Positions 52,337-60,576 of a stretch of DNA of 64,000 nt are shown here, piece after piece. Each line of letters starts with the position of its first letter. Position 1 is the stretch's first letter. The stretch spans positions 62,001 through 126,000 of the forward strand of contig JAGBVU010000001.1 in the NCBI GenBank assembly GCA_017630155.1. The letters run 5' to 3'. The notes beneath the pieces are model-generated. The model had not been told where the DNA came from, searched no databases, and saw only the letters and a program-made list of their open reading frames with translations. Source of the DNA: Bacteroidales bacterium. Lineage in GTDB: Bacteria; Bacteroidota; Bacteroidia; Bacteroidales; UBA932. Both the position numbers and the translations under genes were made by a program.

Positions 52337-52534
52337 ATGGAAACAAAAGACTTGAAACATTGGACTATCACATACTACAAAGATGTGGTTAAAGAACTTA
52401 ACGGAATGCCTATCAAGGTGAGGAAGGTGATCAACGAATCCGGATATATGGGGACAAAGGAAGATTGTCAGGACTATGCCACCAGGATCGCAAATAAAAG
52501 AGGTGTTCAATTCGTAATTGAAGAAAGACAATGA
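52337..52534 (+). CDS. Small hypothetical phage protein
   Basis: 65 residues, starting METKDLKHWTITYYKDVVKE; soluble and charged, with a possible beta-beta-alpha start. No family recognised. It overlaps the next start by 4 bases. Confidence 0.5.
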   Translation: METKDLKHWTITYYKDVVKELNGMPIKVRKVINESGYMGTKEDCQDYATRIANKRGVQFVIEERQ

Positions 52535-52956
52535 CACCGGAGGAATTGGAAAAGAACCTCGTTCTGGTAGTGAACTCCTACTACAACATCATTGAGGCAT
52601 CCGACCTCCTGCTGCGAGAGGCTGAAAGGCTCCTGAATATCAAAGGTGCCACTCTCAAGCAGAGGCAGAAACAAAGGCATAAGTGGATGATGGGAGAGAT
52701 TGACAAACTCCGCAGACAACTCAATGAATCACTTATGGGGGATTATGAGGATGCTTTCTGTCAAGGTTTTTGTAATAAGTTTGATGAGGTACGCAGAGCA
52801 GGGAACTACCTGGCAAGGGTGATACTTCAGATTGCAGATAGATGCGGAAATGATGATACCGGAGCCAAGGAGCAGATGATTGAGGAGTTTATTGCAAGTA
52901 TGCCAGATGGCGGTTATTTGAACGAGGAGATCAAAAATAGTTTTTACTTAAAATGA
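52531..52956 (+). CDS. Hypothetical phage protein
   Basis: 141 residues, mostly helical (PEELEKNLVLVVNSYYNIIE; REAERLLNIKGATLKQRQKQ). No motif recognised. It lies between the initiator-type gene and the PAPS-reductase-like gene and overlaps the gene before it. Confidence 0.5.
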   Translation: MTPEELEKNLVLVVNSYYNIIEASDLLLREAERLLNIKGATLKQRQKQRHKWMMGEIDKLRRQLNESLMGDYEDAFCQGFCNKFDEVRRAGNYLARVILQIADRCGNDDTGAKEQMIEEFIASMPDGGYLNEEIKNSFYLK

Positions 52957-52957
52957 T

Positions 52958-53860
52958 ATGGCAAGAATTATAGTTTCATTTTCGGGTGGCAAGGATAGCC
53001 AAGCTACTCTGATATACGCAATAAATAGATGGGGAGCAGATAAAGTGGAAGCTGTATTCTGTGATACAGGCTGGGAGCATCCTTTGACAAATAACTTTGT
53101 GAAAGAGGTATGCGACAAGTTGGGTGTTAAACTTACTACACTTGTCAAGAAAAGATGTGGGGAAGATTTAACCTTTGAGAAGTTATGTCTTGAAACACAC
53201 TGCTTCCCTGTTCCATCACGCAGAGCCTGTACGAAAACACTCAAGATAGAGCCGATGGTTGATTGGATTCTTGAGCAAGATGATAATCTCATCATTCTTC
53301 AGGGCATAAGGGCAAAAGAGAGTGAGAGTAGAGCGAAGATGGCTTCTGAATGTATGTATTTTGCCGAATATTTCAATGACAAAATAAAAGGTCAATATCG
53401 CAAAAGAGCTGTAAAGAAATGGTGCGAAACACACGATGCTTCTTTATTAAGACCTATCTTCGGATGGACTTCTCAAGAGGTTATAGATTACATTTTGACA
53501 AACGGGATGCGACCTAATCCTCTATATGAGAGAGGGTGTTCAAGAGTGGGGTGCTTTCCTTGTATTATGAGCAGACAAAGAGAAATACAGTTAGTGGCCA
53601 GGGATAATGAGATGAGGGAGAGATTGATTAACCTCGAAAAGAAAGTGAATGAACCCAATAGAAGTAGAGGTGCACTAAACTATGCAGGTTTCTTTGTTAA
53701 AGGTTTTATCCCTGAAAGGTTTTGCAGAACGATAAAGGGTGGTTATCCAACTGTACAGGAAGTTTTAGATTATGTAACAAGAGATGATTGTCAGTTAGAT
53801 ATGTTTGAACCAGAGGAGGGATATTCTTGTATGTCACTATATCGCGGATTATGCGAATGA
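52958..53860 (+). CDS. Phage PAPS-reductase-family ATP pyrophosphatase
   Basis: 300 residues. P-loop IIVSFSGGKDSQATLIYAI, then VFCDTGWEHP, LLRPIFGWTSQEVIDYIL and a Cys motif GCSRVGCFPCIM. The fold activates a substrate with ATP and is shared by sulfate reduction, thiouridine and DndC phosphorothioation enzymes. Phage members are common, without a fixed role; nucleotide or tRNA modification and sulfur chemistry are possibilities. Codon and base use match the phage neighbours. Confidence 0.82.
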   Translation: MARIIVSFSGGKDSQATLIYAINRWGADKVEAVFCDTGWEHPLTNNFVKEVCDKLGVKLTTLVKKRCGEDLTFEKLCLETHCFPVPSRRACTKTLKIEPMVDWILEQDDNLIILQGIRAKESESRAKMASECMYFAEYFNDKIKGQYRKRAVKKWCETHDASLLRPIFGWTSQEVIDYILTNGMRPNPLYERGCSRVGCFPCIMSRQREIQLVARDNEMRERLINLEKKVNEPNRSRGALNYAGFFVKGFIPERFCRTIKGGYPTVQEVLDYVTRDDCQLDMFEPEEGYSCMSLYRGLCE

Positions 53861-53994
53861 AAGACTGCACACACATAGGTTTTGACAATATCTGCCTTAT
53901 TACCCGAAAGGAGTGCGAGGGCAGATATTGTCAGGACTACGAAAAAGAAAATGAATTAAAATTTAATGATTACAAACAAAATGGAGAAAATTAG
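53857..53994 (+). CDS. Small Cys-rich peptide
   Basis: A 45-residue ORF starting MKDCTHIGFDNICLITRKEC, with four Cys (positions 4, 13, 20, 25) spaced for a zinc or iron-sulfur site. It overlaps both the preceding stop and the next start by a few bases. Function unknown. Confidence 0.45.
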   Translation: MKDCTHIGFDNICLITRKECEGRYCQDYEKENELKFNDYKQNGEN

Positions 53995-55024
53995 AACTTA
54001 CAAAGGATTTGATAAAGACCTTAGATGCAGAGGATTTCAGTATGAAGTCGGCAAAGATTATGAGGAGAATAATATACAGCTCTGTAAAAAGGGATTCCAT
54101 GCTTGTGAATCACCAATGGAGGTGTGGGATCATTATGATATGCTTGATTCTCGATATTGCGAGGTAGAGCAGTCGGGAGATTTGCAAAGGGAAGATAATA
54201 CAACGAAGATATGTTCATCTCGGATCAAGATTATCGCAGAACTGAAATTATCAGACATCATTAAGATAGGGGTAGAGTGGATTCTTAACAAAACATCTCC
54301 AAAGAATGTCAAAGCTGGGAATAATAGTGGCGACTCTGCTAAGATAGGTTCAAGTGGCTACTCTGCTAAGATAGGTTCAAGTGGCGACTCTGCTAAGATA
54401 GGTTCAAGTGGCTACTCTGCTAAGATAGGTTCAAGTGGCTACTATGCTCAGATAGGTTCAAGTGGCTACTATGCTCAGATAGGTTCAAGTGGCGACTATG
54501 CTCAGATAGGTTCAAGTGGCGACTCTGCTAAGATAGGTTCAAGTGGCTACTATGCTAAGATAGGTTCAAGTGGCGACTATGCTCAGATAGGTTCAAGTGG
54601 CTACTCTGCTAAGATAGGTTCAAGTGGCTACTATGCTAAGATAGGTTCAAGTGGCTACTCTGCTAAGATAGGTTCAAGTGGCGACTCTGCTAAGATAGGT
54701 TCAAGTGGCTACTATGCTAAGATAGGTTCAAGTGGCGACTATGCTCAGATAGGTTCAAGTGGCTACTCTGCTAAGATAGGTTCAAGTGGCGACTATGCTC
54801 AGATAGATAGCACAGGAGAGGATTGTGTTATATGTTGTGCCGGTAACAATTCAATCGCTAAGGCAAAGGTGGGATCTTGGATCACATTATCGGAGTGGGT
54901 GTATGATACTAACAAGAATAGACCAATTCCTAAGTGTGTTAAGACCGAGTATGTGGATGGTGAGAGAATCAAGGGTGACACTTGGTATAAATTAGTCGAT
55001 GGTGAGTTTAAGGAGGAAAAATGA
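53981..55024 (+). CDS. Nonapeptide-repeat solenoid protein with N- and C-terminal DUF7666-like domains
   Basis: 347 residues from MEKIRTY; a Met five codons upstream is possible. An N-terminal domain (YKGFDKDLRCRGFQYEVGKDY) leads into 17 near-perfect 9-residue units [DY][SY]A[KQ]IGSSG plus one degenerate unit. Such short units predict a beta-solenoid. The C-terminal domain (STGEDCVICCAGNNSIAKAK, then VGSWITLSEWVYD) is widespread in phage accessory proteins. Function unknown. Confidence 0.75.
   Translation: MEKIRTYKGFDKDLRCRGFQYEVGKDYEENNIQLCKKGFHACESPMEVWDHYDMLDSRYCEVEQSGDLQREDNTTKICSSRIKIIAELKLSDIIKIGVEWILNKTSPKNVKAGNNSGDSAKIGSSGYSAKIGSSGDSAKIGSSGYSAKIGSSGYYAQIGSSGYYAQIGSSGDYAQIGSSGDSAKIGSSGYYAKIGSSGDYAQIGSSGYSAKIGSSGYYAKIGSSGYSAKIGSSGDSAKIGSSGYYAKIGSSGDYAQIGSSGYSAKIGSSGDYAQIDSTGEDCVICCAGNNSIAKAKVGSWITLSEWVYDTNKNRPIPKCVKTEYVDGERIKGDTWYKLVDGEFKEEK
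54332..54817 (+). repeat. 18 tandem 27-bp repeats encoding nonapeptides
   Basis: Seventeen in-frame 27-base units and one diverged unit. Units differ almost only at three codons: GAC/TAC, TCT/TAT and AAG/CAG. The near-identity of bases suggests recent expansion. Copy number could change by slippage or recombination without breaking the frame. Confidence 0.9.
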
Positions 55025-55161
55025 TGCAATACACCAATAAATTTATTGACACAATATGTGCATATCCACTCGGAATAATTTCCAATGATAAAAAGTTACC
55101 ATTAAGAGTGAGATTTGCTCTTTGGCTACTTGGATTTAAGAGATCGGAGGAAAAGAGATGA
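55021..55161 (+). CDS. Small phage protein
   Basis: A 46-residue ORF (MMQYTNKFIDTICAYPLGII onwards) with an amphipathic C-terminal segment (LRVRFALWLLGFKR). It overlaps the preceding stop (ATGATGA), suggesting coupling. No family. Confidence 0.4.
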   Translation: MMQYTNKFIDTICAYPLGIISNDKKLPLRVRFALWLLGFKRSEEKR

Positions 55162-55193
55162 CAGTATCAGAGCTTATTTTAATATAAAATAAT

Positions 55194-55481
55194 ATGAGTA
55201 AACAAACATTCGGAGCTGCTATTGAGGCTCTAAAACAAGGCAAAAAAGTAACCAGAGAGGGTTGGAATGGTAAAGGTATGTACCTATGGTTGAAACCAGC
55301 AACAACAATCAAAGCTGAGTGGTGTAAAGACCCAATGTTAAAAGAGATTGTGAATGCTAACGGAGGAGAAGCTGAAGCTCTTGGAACTATCTGCATGAAG
55401 AATGCCGACAATAAGATTCTTACAGGATGGTTGGCATCGCAGACTGATATTCTTTCAGAGGATTGGATGATTATTGAGTGA
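55194..55481 (+). CDS. tad2: DUF2829 protein, Tad2-type anti-Thoeris candidate
   Basis: 95 residues. The DUF2829 signature is complete: FGAAIEALKQGKKVTREGWN, then GKGMYLWLKP and ILTGWLASQTDILSEDWMII. Tad2 proteins of phages belong to this family and have been shown to sequester the cyclic-ADPR-type signal made by the Thoeris TIR protein; some also bind CBASS signals. Function in this prophage is inferred from the family. It stands in a run of very small accessory genes. Confidence 0.82.
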   Translation: MSKQTFGAAIEALKQGKKVTREGWNGKGMYLWLKPATTIKAEWCKDPMLKEIVNANGGEAEALGTICMKNADNKILTGWLASQTDILSEDWMIIE

Positions 55482-55556
55482 AAATTGATTCTATCCCCTC
55501 ATATTGCACCTCAAATGTAAAAAGAGGGGAAAGAATTGTTAAAAATGGGATTTTAT

Positions 55557-55709
55557 ATGGCAACAAAGAAATTCATAATTGAGGTGGAGGAGGGAATGAC
55601 TAATTGCTGCGAATGTCCAGAGGGATTTTCTTGTGGAGGATCATCTTTTTTGGATTGCTGCGACTACAACCTCGCCACGATAAAAATTAAAGAGTATGAA
55701 GATAAATAA
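55557..55709 (+). CDS. Small Cys-rich phage protein
   Basis: 50 residues from MATKKFIIEVEEGM; a Met four codons upstream is possible. A dense Cys cluster (CCECPEGFSC and later DCC) suggests zinc or iron-sulfur binding. It overlaps the following ASCH gene by 14 bases. Function unknown. Confidence 0.5.
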   Translation: MATKKFIIEVEEGMTNCCECPEGFSCGGSSFLDCCDYNLATIKIKEYEDK

Positions 55710-56076
55710 TAAAACACTTTGCCTACCTCTCAAAAAAGAGTGGTATGAAATGATTGAGAGCGGTGTAAAGACCGAGGAGTACAGAGAGATTAAGCCGTAT
55801 TGGGAGAAACGATTGATAGATTATAAAGCATTGAAGAGTGATTATGAATGGATAGTATTCAGGAAAATAGTGCTTGGCAAATGGACTAACCCTTGCGAAC
55901 ATTACCCTAAAGACTATACCCACGTCAAGTTCTCCTACGGTTACACAAAGCGAACAATGACTTTTGAATTGGAGAAAATCACTATAGGTAAAGGAAAGCC
56001 AGAATGGGGTGCACCAAATGAAGATGTATTTATTATCCACTTAGGTAAAAGAATTAAAGAGTATGAAAAAGATTGA
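55696..56076 (+). CDS. ASCH-domain protein
   Basis: 126 residues. LCLPLKKEWYEMIESGVKTE, then EYREIKPYWEKRL, and a strand-rich end (RTMTFELEKITIGKG) match the ASCH fold, a PUA-like RNA- or nucleotide-binding domain; some members hydrolyse N4-acetylcytidine. Its target here is unknown. Overlaps the next gene by 14 bases. Confidence 0.72.
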   Translation: MKINNKTLCLPLKKEWYEMIESGVKTEEYREIKPYWEKRLIDYKALKSDYEWIVFRKIVLGKWTNPCEHYPKDYTHVKFSYGYTKRTMTFELEKITIGKGKPEWGAPNEDVFIIHLGKRIKEYEKD

Positions 56077-56221
56077 GTACAAAGTGACAATAATAATGCC
56101 TAAATGTGACTTTTTAGGTAATGGAGAAAAATATCTACAAGAATTAATACAAAGTGATTTTGATGTAGAGGACAAAGGTAGGTGGAAAGTAGAAGTTAAA
56201 GAATTGGAGGAAAAAAAATGA
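56063..56221 (+). CDS. Small hypothetical phage protein
   Basis: 52 residues (MKKIEYKVTIIMPKCDFLGN onwards), soluble, charged. No family recognised. Overlaps genes on both sides (14 bases before, ATGA after), as in a compact accessory operon. Confidence 0.45.
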   Translation: MKKIEYKVTIIMPKCDFLGNGEKYLQELIQSDFDVEDKGRWKVEVKELEEKK

Positions 56222-56415
56222 AAAGAGAAATGAAAATAATAATAGCAGTAGTAATAATTTTTCTATTCCTTTTAACCGTTGCTTTCGTGACCCTTATTTT
56301 TGATAAAGGAGGATTTGATTGGAGTTTGCTATCAGTAGCATTTTCGTCAGTGGTGATTGCCATAGTAAATAGTAATAAGTGTTGTCACTGTCGGTGTTGT
56401 TTATTTATTGCTTAA
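56218..56415 (+). CDS. Small membrane protein with Cys cluster
   Basis: 65 residues. Hydrophobic segments IIIAVVIIFLFLLTVAFVTL and LLSVAFSSVVIAIV, with a C-terminal CCHCRCC cluster. Probably a membrane protein; no family recognised. Overlaps the previous gene by 4 bases (ATGA). Confidence 0.5.
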   Translation: MKREMKIIIAVVIIFLFLLTVAFVTLIFDKGGFDWSLLSVAFSSVVIAIVNSNKCCHCRCCLFIA

Positions 56416-56427
56416 ATGGATTGAAAA

Positions 56428-56484
56428 ATGAAAGCAGAAGATTGGATCAAGGTGAAAGATAGACTACCAGGTGAGGATTTGTAA
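56428..56484 (+). pseudogene. Truncated DUF551-like ORF
   Basis: An 18-codon ORF, MKAEDWIKVKDRLPGEDL, matches the start of DUF551 phage proteins (WIxVKDxLPxxxxxVL) and then meets a stop. The rest is missing, so it is a remnant. Confidence 0.5.
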
Positions 56485-56567
56485 AAATCAGCATCAAATC
56501 TAATTAGTGGCACATTTTGTGTACATATATTTCAAAGTATTAACTATCACATAATCACATAATTAAC

Positions 56568-56575
56568 TAATTTTG
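56568..56575 (+). promoter_or_regulatory. -7 box upstream of the XRE-like gene
   Basis: TAATTTTG matches TAnnTTTG, only 5 bases before ATGATG. The transcript for the methyltransferase segment may start at or near the start codon. Confidence 0.45.
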
Positions 56576-56580
56576 TACAT

Positions 56581-56820
56581 ATGATGAAAAGAGGATACAT
56601 AACAGATAATGAATATCTCGCAAGACAGAGAGCTGACCTCAAGCAATGGCAAGACCAGATAAGGCGGATGATGTCCGAGAGTAAGTGCTGCCCCTATGCC
56701 CTTGCAAAGGGTACGGGGCTTTCTCGCACTAATATCCTACGCATCCTTAATGGAGAGAACTATCCGAAACTTTCCACTATGAGCAAAATCCATCTTTTTT
56801 TAGAGAATTATGAAAAATAA
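56581..56820 (+). CDS. Small XRE-like DNA-binding protein
   Basis: 79 residues. The C-terminal half holds an HTH (YALAKGTGLSRTNILRILNGEN, split as YALAKGTGLSRT and NILRILNGENYPKLSTM). It overlaps the ParB-methyltransferase start by 11 bases and probably regulates that operon. Confidence 0.7.
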   Translation: MMKRGYITDNEYLARQRADLKQWQDQIRRMMSESKCCPYALAKGTGLSRTNILRILNGENYPKLSTMSKIHLFLENYEK

Positions 56821-58089
56821 TATTGAATACCGAAACCTCAAAGACCTCAAACTGCTGGAGAACAACCCTCGCAAGATTAGCAAGGAGTCTATGGAGCAAC
56901 TTGTCAAATCCATAACCGATAATCCAGACTACTTTGAGGCAAGGCCGATAATCCTCTCGGATCGCACCGGAGAACTTGTCATCATTGCCGGAAATCAACG
57001 ATACAAGGCAGCCAAGAAGATAGGACTGAAACAAGTGCCTACCTTCCTTCTGTCTGGACTGACCGAGGAACGAGAGAGGGAGATTGTCATCCGAGATAAT
57101 GTCAGCAATGGTGAGTGGGATAATGACATCCTCCGAGATGAATGGGGGATGTGTCCTCTTGAGGATTGGGGCGTGTCGGTTGATTGGAAAGCAGAGGAGG
57201 AGCCAAAGGAGGCAAAAGAGGATGACTTCTCCGAGGAAGATGCAGAACAAGCACCATCCATCTGCCAGAAAGGGGATATATGGCAACTTGGAGAACACCG
57301 ACTGATGTGCGGGGATAGTACTGAAAGTCAAGATGTTGAAGAACTCGTGGGGGGGGTACGGTAGACCTCTGGCTCTCTGATCCACCTTACAATGTAGCAT
57401 ACCAGGGAGGGACAAAAGATAAACTAACGATTGCAAACGATAATATGAGTTCGGATGATTTCTTGGAGTTTTTAACAAAGGCTTTCAGTCTATGCGAGTC
57501 GGTTCTAAAAAAAGGAGGAGCATTTTACATATGGTTTGCATCAAGGGAACATATAAACTTTGAAAGAGCATTAAATAAAGTGGGATTACAAGTAAGACAA
57601 GAATTGATCTGGAATAAGAATGCATTGGTACTCGGAAGGCAAGATTATCAATGGAAACACGAGCCTTGTCTATACGGATGGAAAGAGGGGGCAACCCATT
57701 ACTTTATTGATTGCCGTACAAAAACAACAGTACAAGAAGATTCGGTAGAATTGGATCTCACAAAAATGAAGAAAGAAGATATGAAAAGACTTCTTGAAAG
57801 CATATTAAAGAGTCCCATACCAACCACAATAATAGATGAGAATAAACCTACCAGGAACGGAGAGCATCCTACGATGAAACCATTAAAATTGATAGGTAGA
57901 CTCATTCTTAATAGTAGCAGAGAACGAGAGTCAGTACTTGACACTTTCGGAGGATCAGGAAGTACGATGATGGCTTGTGAGCAACTTAACCGCAAGTGCT
58001 ATATGATGGAACTTGACCCTCACTATTGCGATGTGATTATTGCACGATGGGAGAAACTAACAGGAAAACAAGCAGTAAAGATTAACTGA
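56810..58089 (+). CDS. ParB-domain DNA methyltransferase fusion, off-frame at a G8 tract
   Basis: The first frame (184 residues) has a ParB/Srx-type domain (LLENNPRKISKESMEQLVKS, then ARPIILSDRT, AGNQRYKAAKKIGL) and the start of a methylase (GDIWQLGEHRLMCGDST). It hits a stop after GGGGGGGG. The second frame resumes exactly with VDLWLSDPPYNVAY (catalytic DPPY) and ends with DTFGGSGSTMMACEQLNRKC (SAM site). This is a beta-class N6-adenine/N4-cytosine enzyme. One added G (9) or two fewer (6) fuses them into about 426 residues. A -1 frameshift on GGGGGGG would also work. Confidence 0.88.
57349..57356 (+). repeat. Poly-G (8) tract in the methyltransferase gene
   Basis: A run of eight G within the coding sequence, flanked by GT and TA. 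In the present length the reading frame ends three codons later; nine or six G restores it. Such runs change length at high rates during replication. Confidence 0.9.
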
Positions 58090-58736
58090 TGAGTTGGGAT
58101 AGCATAGACATACAATGGAATACTCAATGGGCGGAGGACAAAGCACACTCCACCATTGATGACCTTGCTATAAACCAAAGGGCATTATCACGCAAGATAC
58201 AATATAATGACCTTGCATACACCAGAGCAAAGAACCTTGCTGACCTCTGCAAACTGCCTTCAGAGAATCAGCAATACCGGATAATTACCGAGAAGGCTTT
58301 TAATGCCTTTGCTTTGATAAAATACATCCTGGAGGAACACGATATTCAAGAAGTCTACATCTCCATATATCGCATCAATCAACCGATAGCGGAAACAATA
58401 ATAGAGATGGTTCAAGAGAATATCATACCCAAGATAACATTCATCCTTTCTAACTTTTTCACCAATACAACAAAGTCGGAAAGATGGGTGCATATAATCA
58501 AGGACTTTGCAGAGCAAGACTCAAGATGTAGAGCTGCATTCATACATAACCATAGCAAGGTGGCTTTGATTAAAACAAAGGATAAAAAACACTTTATCTT
58601 GGAAGGCTCTGGTAATATGTCCGACAATGCAAGGATTGAGCAATATATCCTTGAGCAAAATAAAGAAGTGTATGACTTCCATAAGGAATGGATGGAAGAA
58701 GTTTACAACAAATACTATTCGTGCAGTCACGAATAA
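58089..58736 (+). CDS. PLD-like phage protein
   Basis: 215 residues. The C-terminal HNHSKVALIKTKDKKHFILE followed by GSGNMSDNARIEQY is an HxK...GSxN motif of the phospholipase D superfamily (one copy, so a dimer is likely). Phage relatives sit beside terminase genes with nuclease or unknown roles. Starts on the last base of the methyltransferase. Confidence 0.72.
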   Translation: MSWDSIDIQWNTQWAEDKAHSTIDDLAINQRALSRKIQYNDLAYTRAKNLADLCKLPSENQQYRIITEKAFNAFALIKYILEEHDIQEVYISIYRINQPIAETIIEMVQENIIPKITFILSNFFTNTTKSERWVHIIKDFAEQDSRCRAAFIHNHSKVALIKTKDKKHFILEGSGNMSDNARIEQYILEQNKEVYDFHKEWMEEVYNKYYSCSHE

Positions 58737-58760
58737 AGTCACGAAAAAGGAGGAACAAAA

Positions 58761-59153
58761 ATGAGAGATGAGAAAGGAAGATGGCTGAAAGGGTCTTCGG
58801 GTAATCCTGCAGGGATGCCAAAGAAACTTAATAGACTGATAGCGGACATTCCAAGAGATGCCCGACCACAGATATATAAGACCTTACACTTTGCCCTGCA
58901 GCAGCCAAACAAAGCCAAAGCAATGGAGTATCTCAATGATGAGATTCTTAAAGATGAGCCATACGGATTCGTTCTGCAGTTAGCAGTCAAGACTCTTATG
59001 TCAAAAGATGGATGGGCTTGTGCTATGGACATAATGGATCGTATCTTCGGTAAACCAAGGCAGACCAATGATGTCAATATCGTAGAGGCTCCCCAGGCGG
59101 TCATTAACTTCGTAAAGGATGATGATGGAAACGAGGCAGATAGACCTGAATAG
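58761..59153 (+). CDS. Terminase small subunit-like protein (DUF5681 type)
   Basis: 130 residues. The GSSGNPAGMPKKLNRL pattern (GNPAGxPK) is the DUF5681 signature; these proteins lie next to TerL and probably bind the packaging site. The last 35 bases overlap the TerL frame. Confidence 0.75.
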   Translation: MRDEKGRWLKGSSGNPAGMPKKLNRLIADIPRDARPQIYKTLHFALQQPNKAKAMEYLNDEILKDEPYGFVLQLAVKTLMSKDGWACAMDIMDRIFGKPRQTNDVNIVEAPQAVINFVKDDDGNEADRPE

Positions 59154-60498
59154 CAAGTACCAACCACTCCTCACATCCAAGAGCAGATACATAGTGGTGG
59201 CTGGTGGTAGAGGTTCCGGAAAGTCCTTTGCCATCACCACCGCATTGTGTTATAAGGCAATGTCCTTGCAGAATGTGACTATCTTATTCACACGATACAC
59301 CCTCACCAATGCAAGGACATCCATTATTCCGGAGTTTGTGGACAAGATTACACGATTGGGATGGGATGAGTATTTCTATGTACACCCAAGTGAGAACCAA
59401 ATCATATGCTTGGCAACCGGCACCAAGATACTATTCCGAGGACTAAAGACCGCATCTGGCATCAATACCGCAGCACTCAAGTCTATCCCTAACCTCGCAC
59501 TCTGGGTCAATGATGAGAGTGAGGAGTTAGTGGATGGCAATCTCTTTGATACCATTGACCTCTCCATAAGGTCTAATGATACCACTTGCCAGGTATGGCT
59601 TGTGCTTAACCCTTCCGACATCCAACACTTCATCTATCGGAGATTCTTTGCCGAGAATGGTATAGGAGATGTGACCAACGAGAGCAGAGGAAACATAACC
59701 TATATCCACACCACATACAAAGACAACATGAGACATCTACCGGCTGAATACATCGCACTTGCAGAGAAGGCAAAAGAGATTGATTTGAACTTTTACAACA
59801 ATATTTGGCTCGGCAGATGGGCGAAGATGTCCGAAGGACTCATATATCGTGATTGGCAGCAGATAACCGATGCAGACTACCCCACAACTCTACCTTGTTG
59901 GTATGGGGTGGACTGGGGATTCTCCAACGATCCGGCAGCAGTAGTGCGTATATGTTTCAACCCTATCACATACACACTATACATCAAGGAGTTGCTATAT
60001 GAGAGGGGGTTGCTCACCGGAGATATAGCGAGGGTAATCCACAATGACATTGCCACCAGGAAGAGAGATTATATCCTTACCAATGGCAACAAGATTACCT
60101 GGGATGGTAAGGGATTCATCGGAGAGATGTCCGACAATGAGGAGTGCCGAAGGATTCGTAGAGCCATTGAGAATAGAGAAGGGGAAGTATATTGTGACCC
60201 TGCAAGACCGGAGCAGATAAGGGAGATGAAGATTAACCACTACCTCAATGCTATGGGGGCAGTCAATACCGACAAGGTGGGGAGGATTGAATACCTCAAG
60301 TATTTCAATGTATGCTATGTCGGTGATAATATCCACGCAGAGAGAACAACATACCGATGGCAGACATCCAAGACCGATAAGTCGCAATACATCAATGTGC
60401 CACAAGATGGCAATGACCACTTGATGGATGCTATCAATTATGGATCGTGTACACATTTACGCAGATTGGGAATTGCTAATAGGCTCGGTGAAAGGTGA
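59119..60498 (+). CDS. terL: Terminase large subunit, PBSX family
   Basis: 459 residues. ATPase Walker A is GGRGSGKSFAIT (about 29-40), Walker B LALWVNDESEELVDG. The nuclease domain has YGVDWGFSNDPAAVVRI (metal Asp) and later DGNDHLMDAINYG. It packages DNA into proheads. The start may be one or two Met downstream (MMMET). Confidence 0.94.
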   Translation: MMMETRQIDLNSKYQPLLTSKSRYIVVAGGRGSGKSFAITTALCYKAMSLQNVTILFTRYTLTNARTSIIPEFVDKITRLGWDEYFYVHPSENQIICLATGTKILFRGLKTASGINTAALKSIPNLALWVNDESEELVDGNLFDTIDLSIRSNDTTCQVWLVLNPSDIQHFIYRRFFAENGIGDVTNESRGNITYIHTTYKDNMRHLPAEYIALAEKAKEIDLNFYNNIWLGRWAKMSEGLIYRDWQQITDADYPTTLPCWYGVDWGFSNDPAAVVRICFNPITYTLYIKELLYERGLLTGDIARVIHNDIATRKRDYILTNGNKITWDGKGFIGEMSDNEECRRIRRAIENREGEVYCDPARPEQIREMKINHYLNAMGAVNTDKVGRIEYLKYFNVCYVGDNIHAERTTYRWQTSKTDKSQYINVPQDGNDHLMDAINYGSCTHLRRLGIANRLGER

Positions 60499-60506
60499 TA
60501 AATTAT

Positions 60507-60514
60507 TACTTTTG
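60507..60514 (+). promoter_or_regulatory. Possible late promoter -7 box before the portal gene
   Basis: TACTTTTG matches TAnnTTTG in the 78-base gap between terL and the portal gene. No clear -33 box. Confidence 0.35.
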
Positions 60515-60576
60515 CCGATGGCGAGTGCTTAATATTTTGAACTAACGGAGTATAAAAAAGATAAAAGTGTAAGAAA

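Noticed and set aside
54332..54817. A CRISPR array because of regular short repeats
   Set aside because: The 27-bp units are contiguous without unique spacers and are in-frame codons of one protein.
56810..57364. A stand-alone ParB-like protein
   Set aside because: The end of this frame already holds the first methylase motifs, and the next frame continues them directly, so it is one gene interrupted at the G tract.
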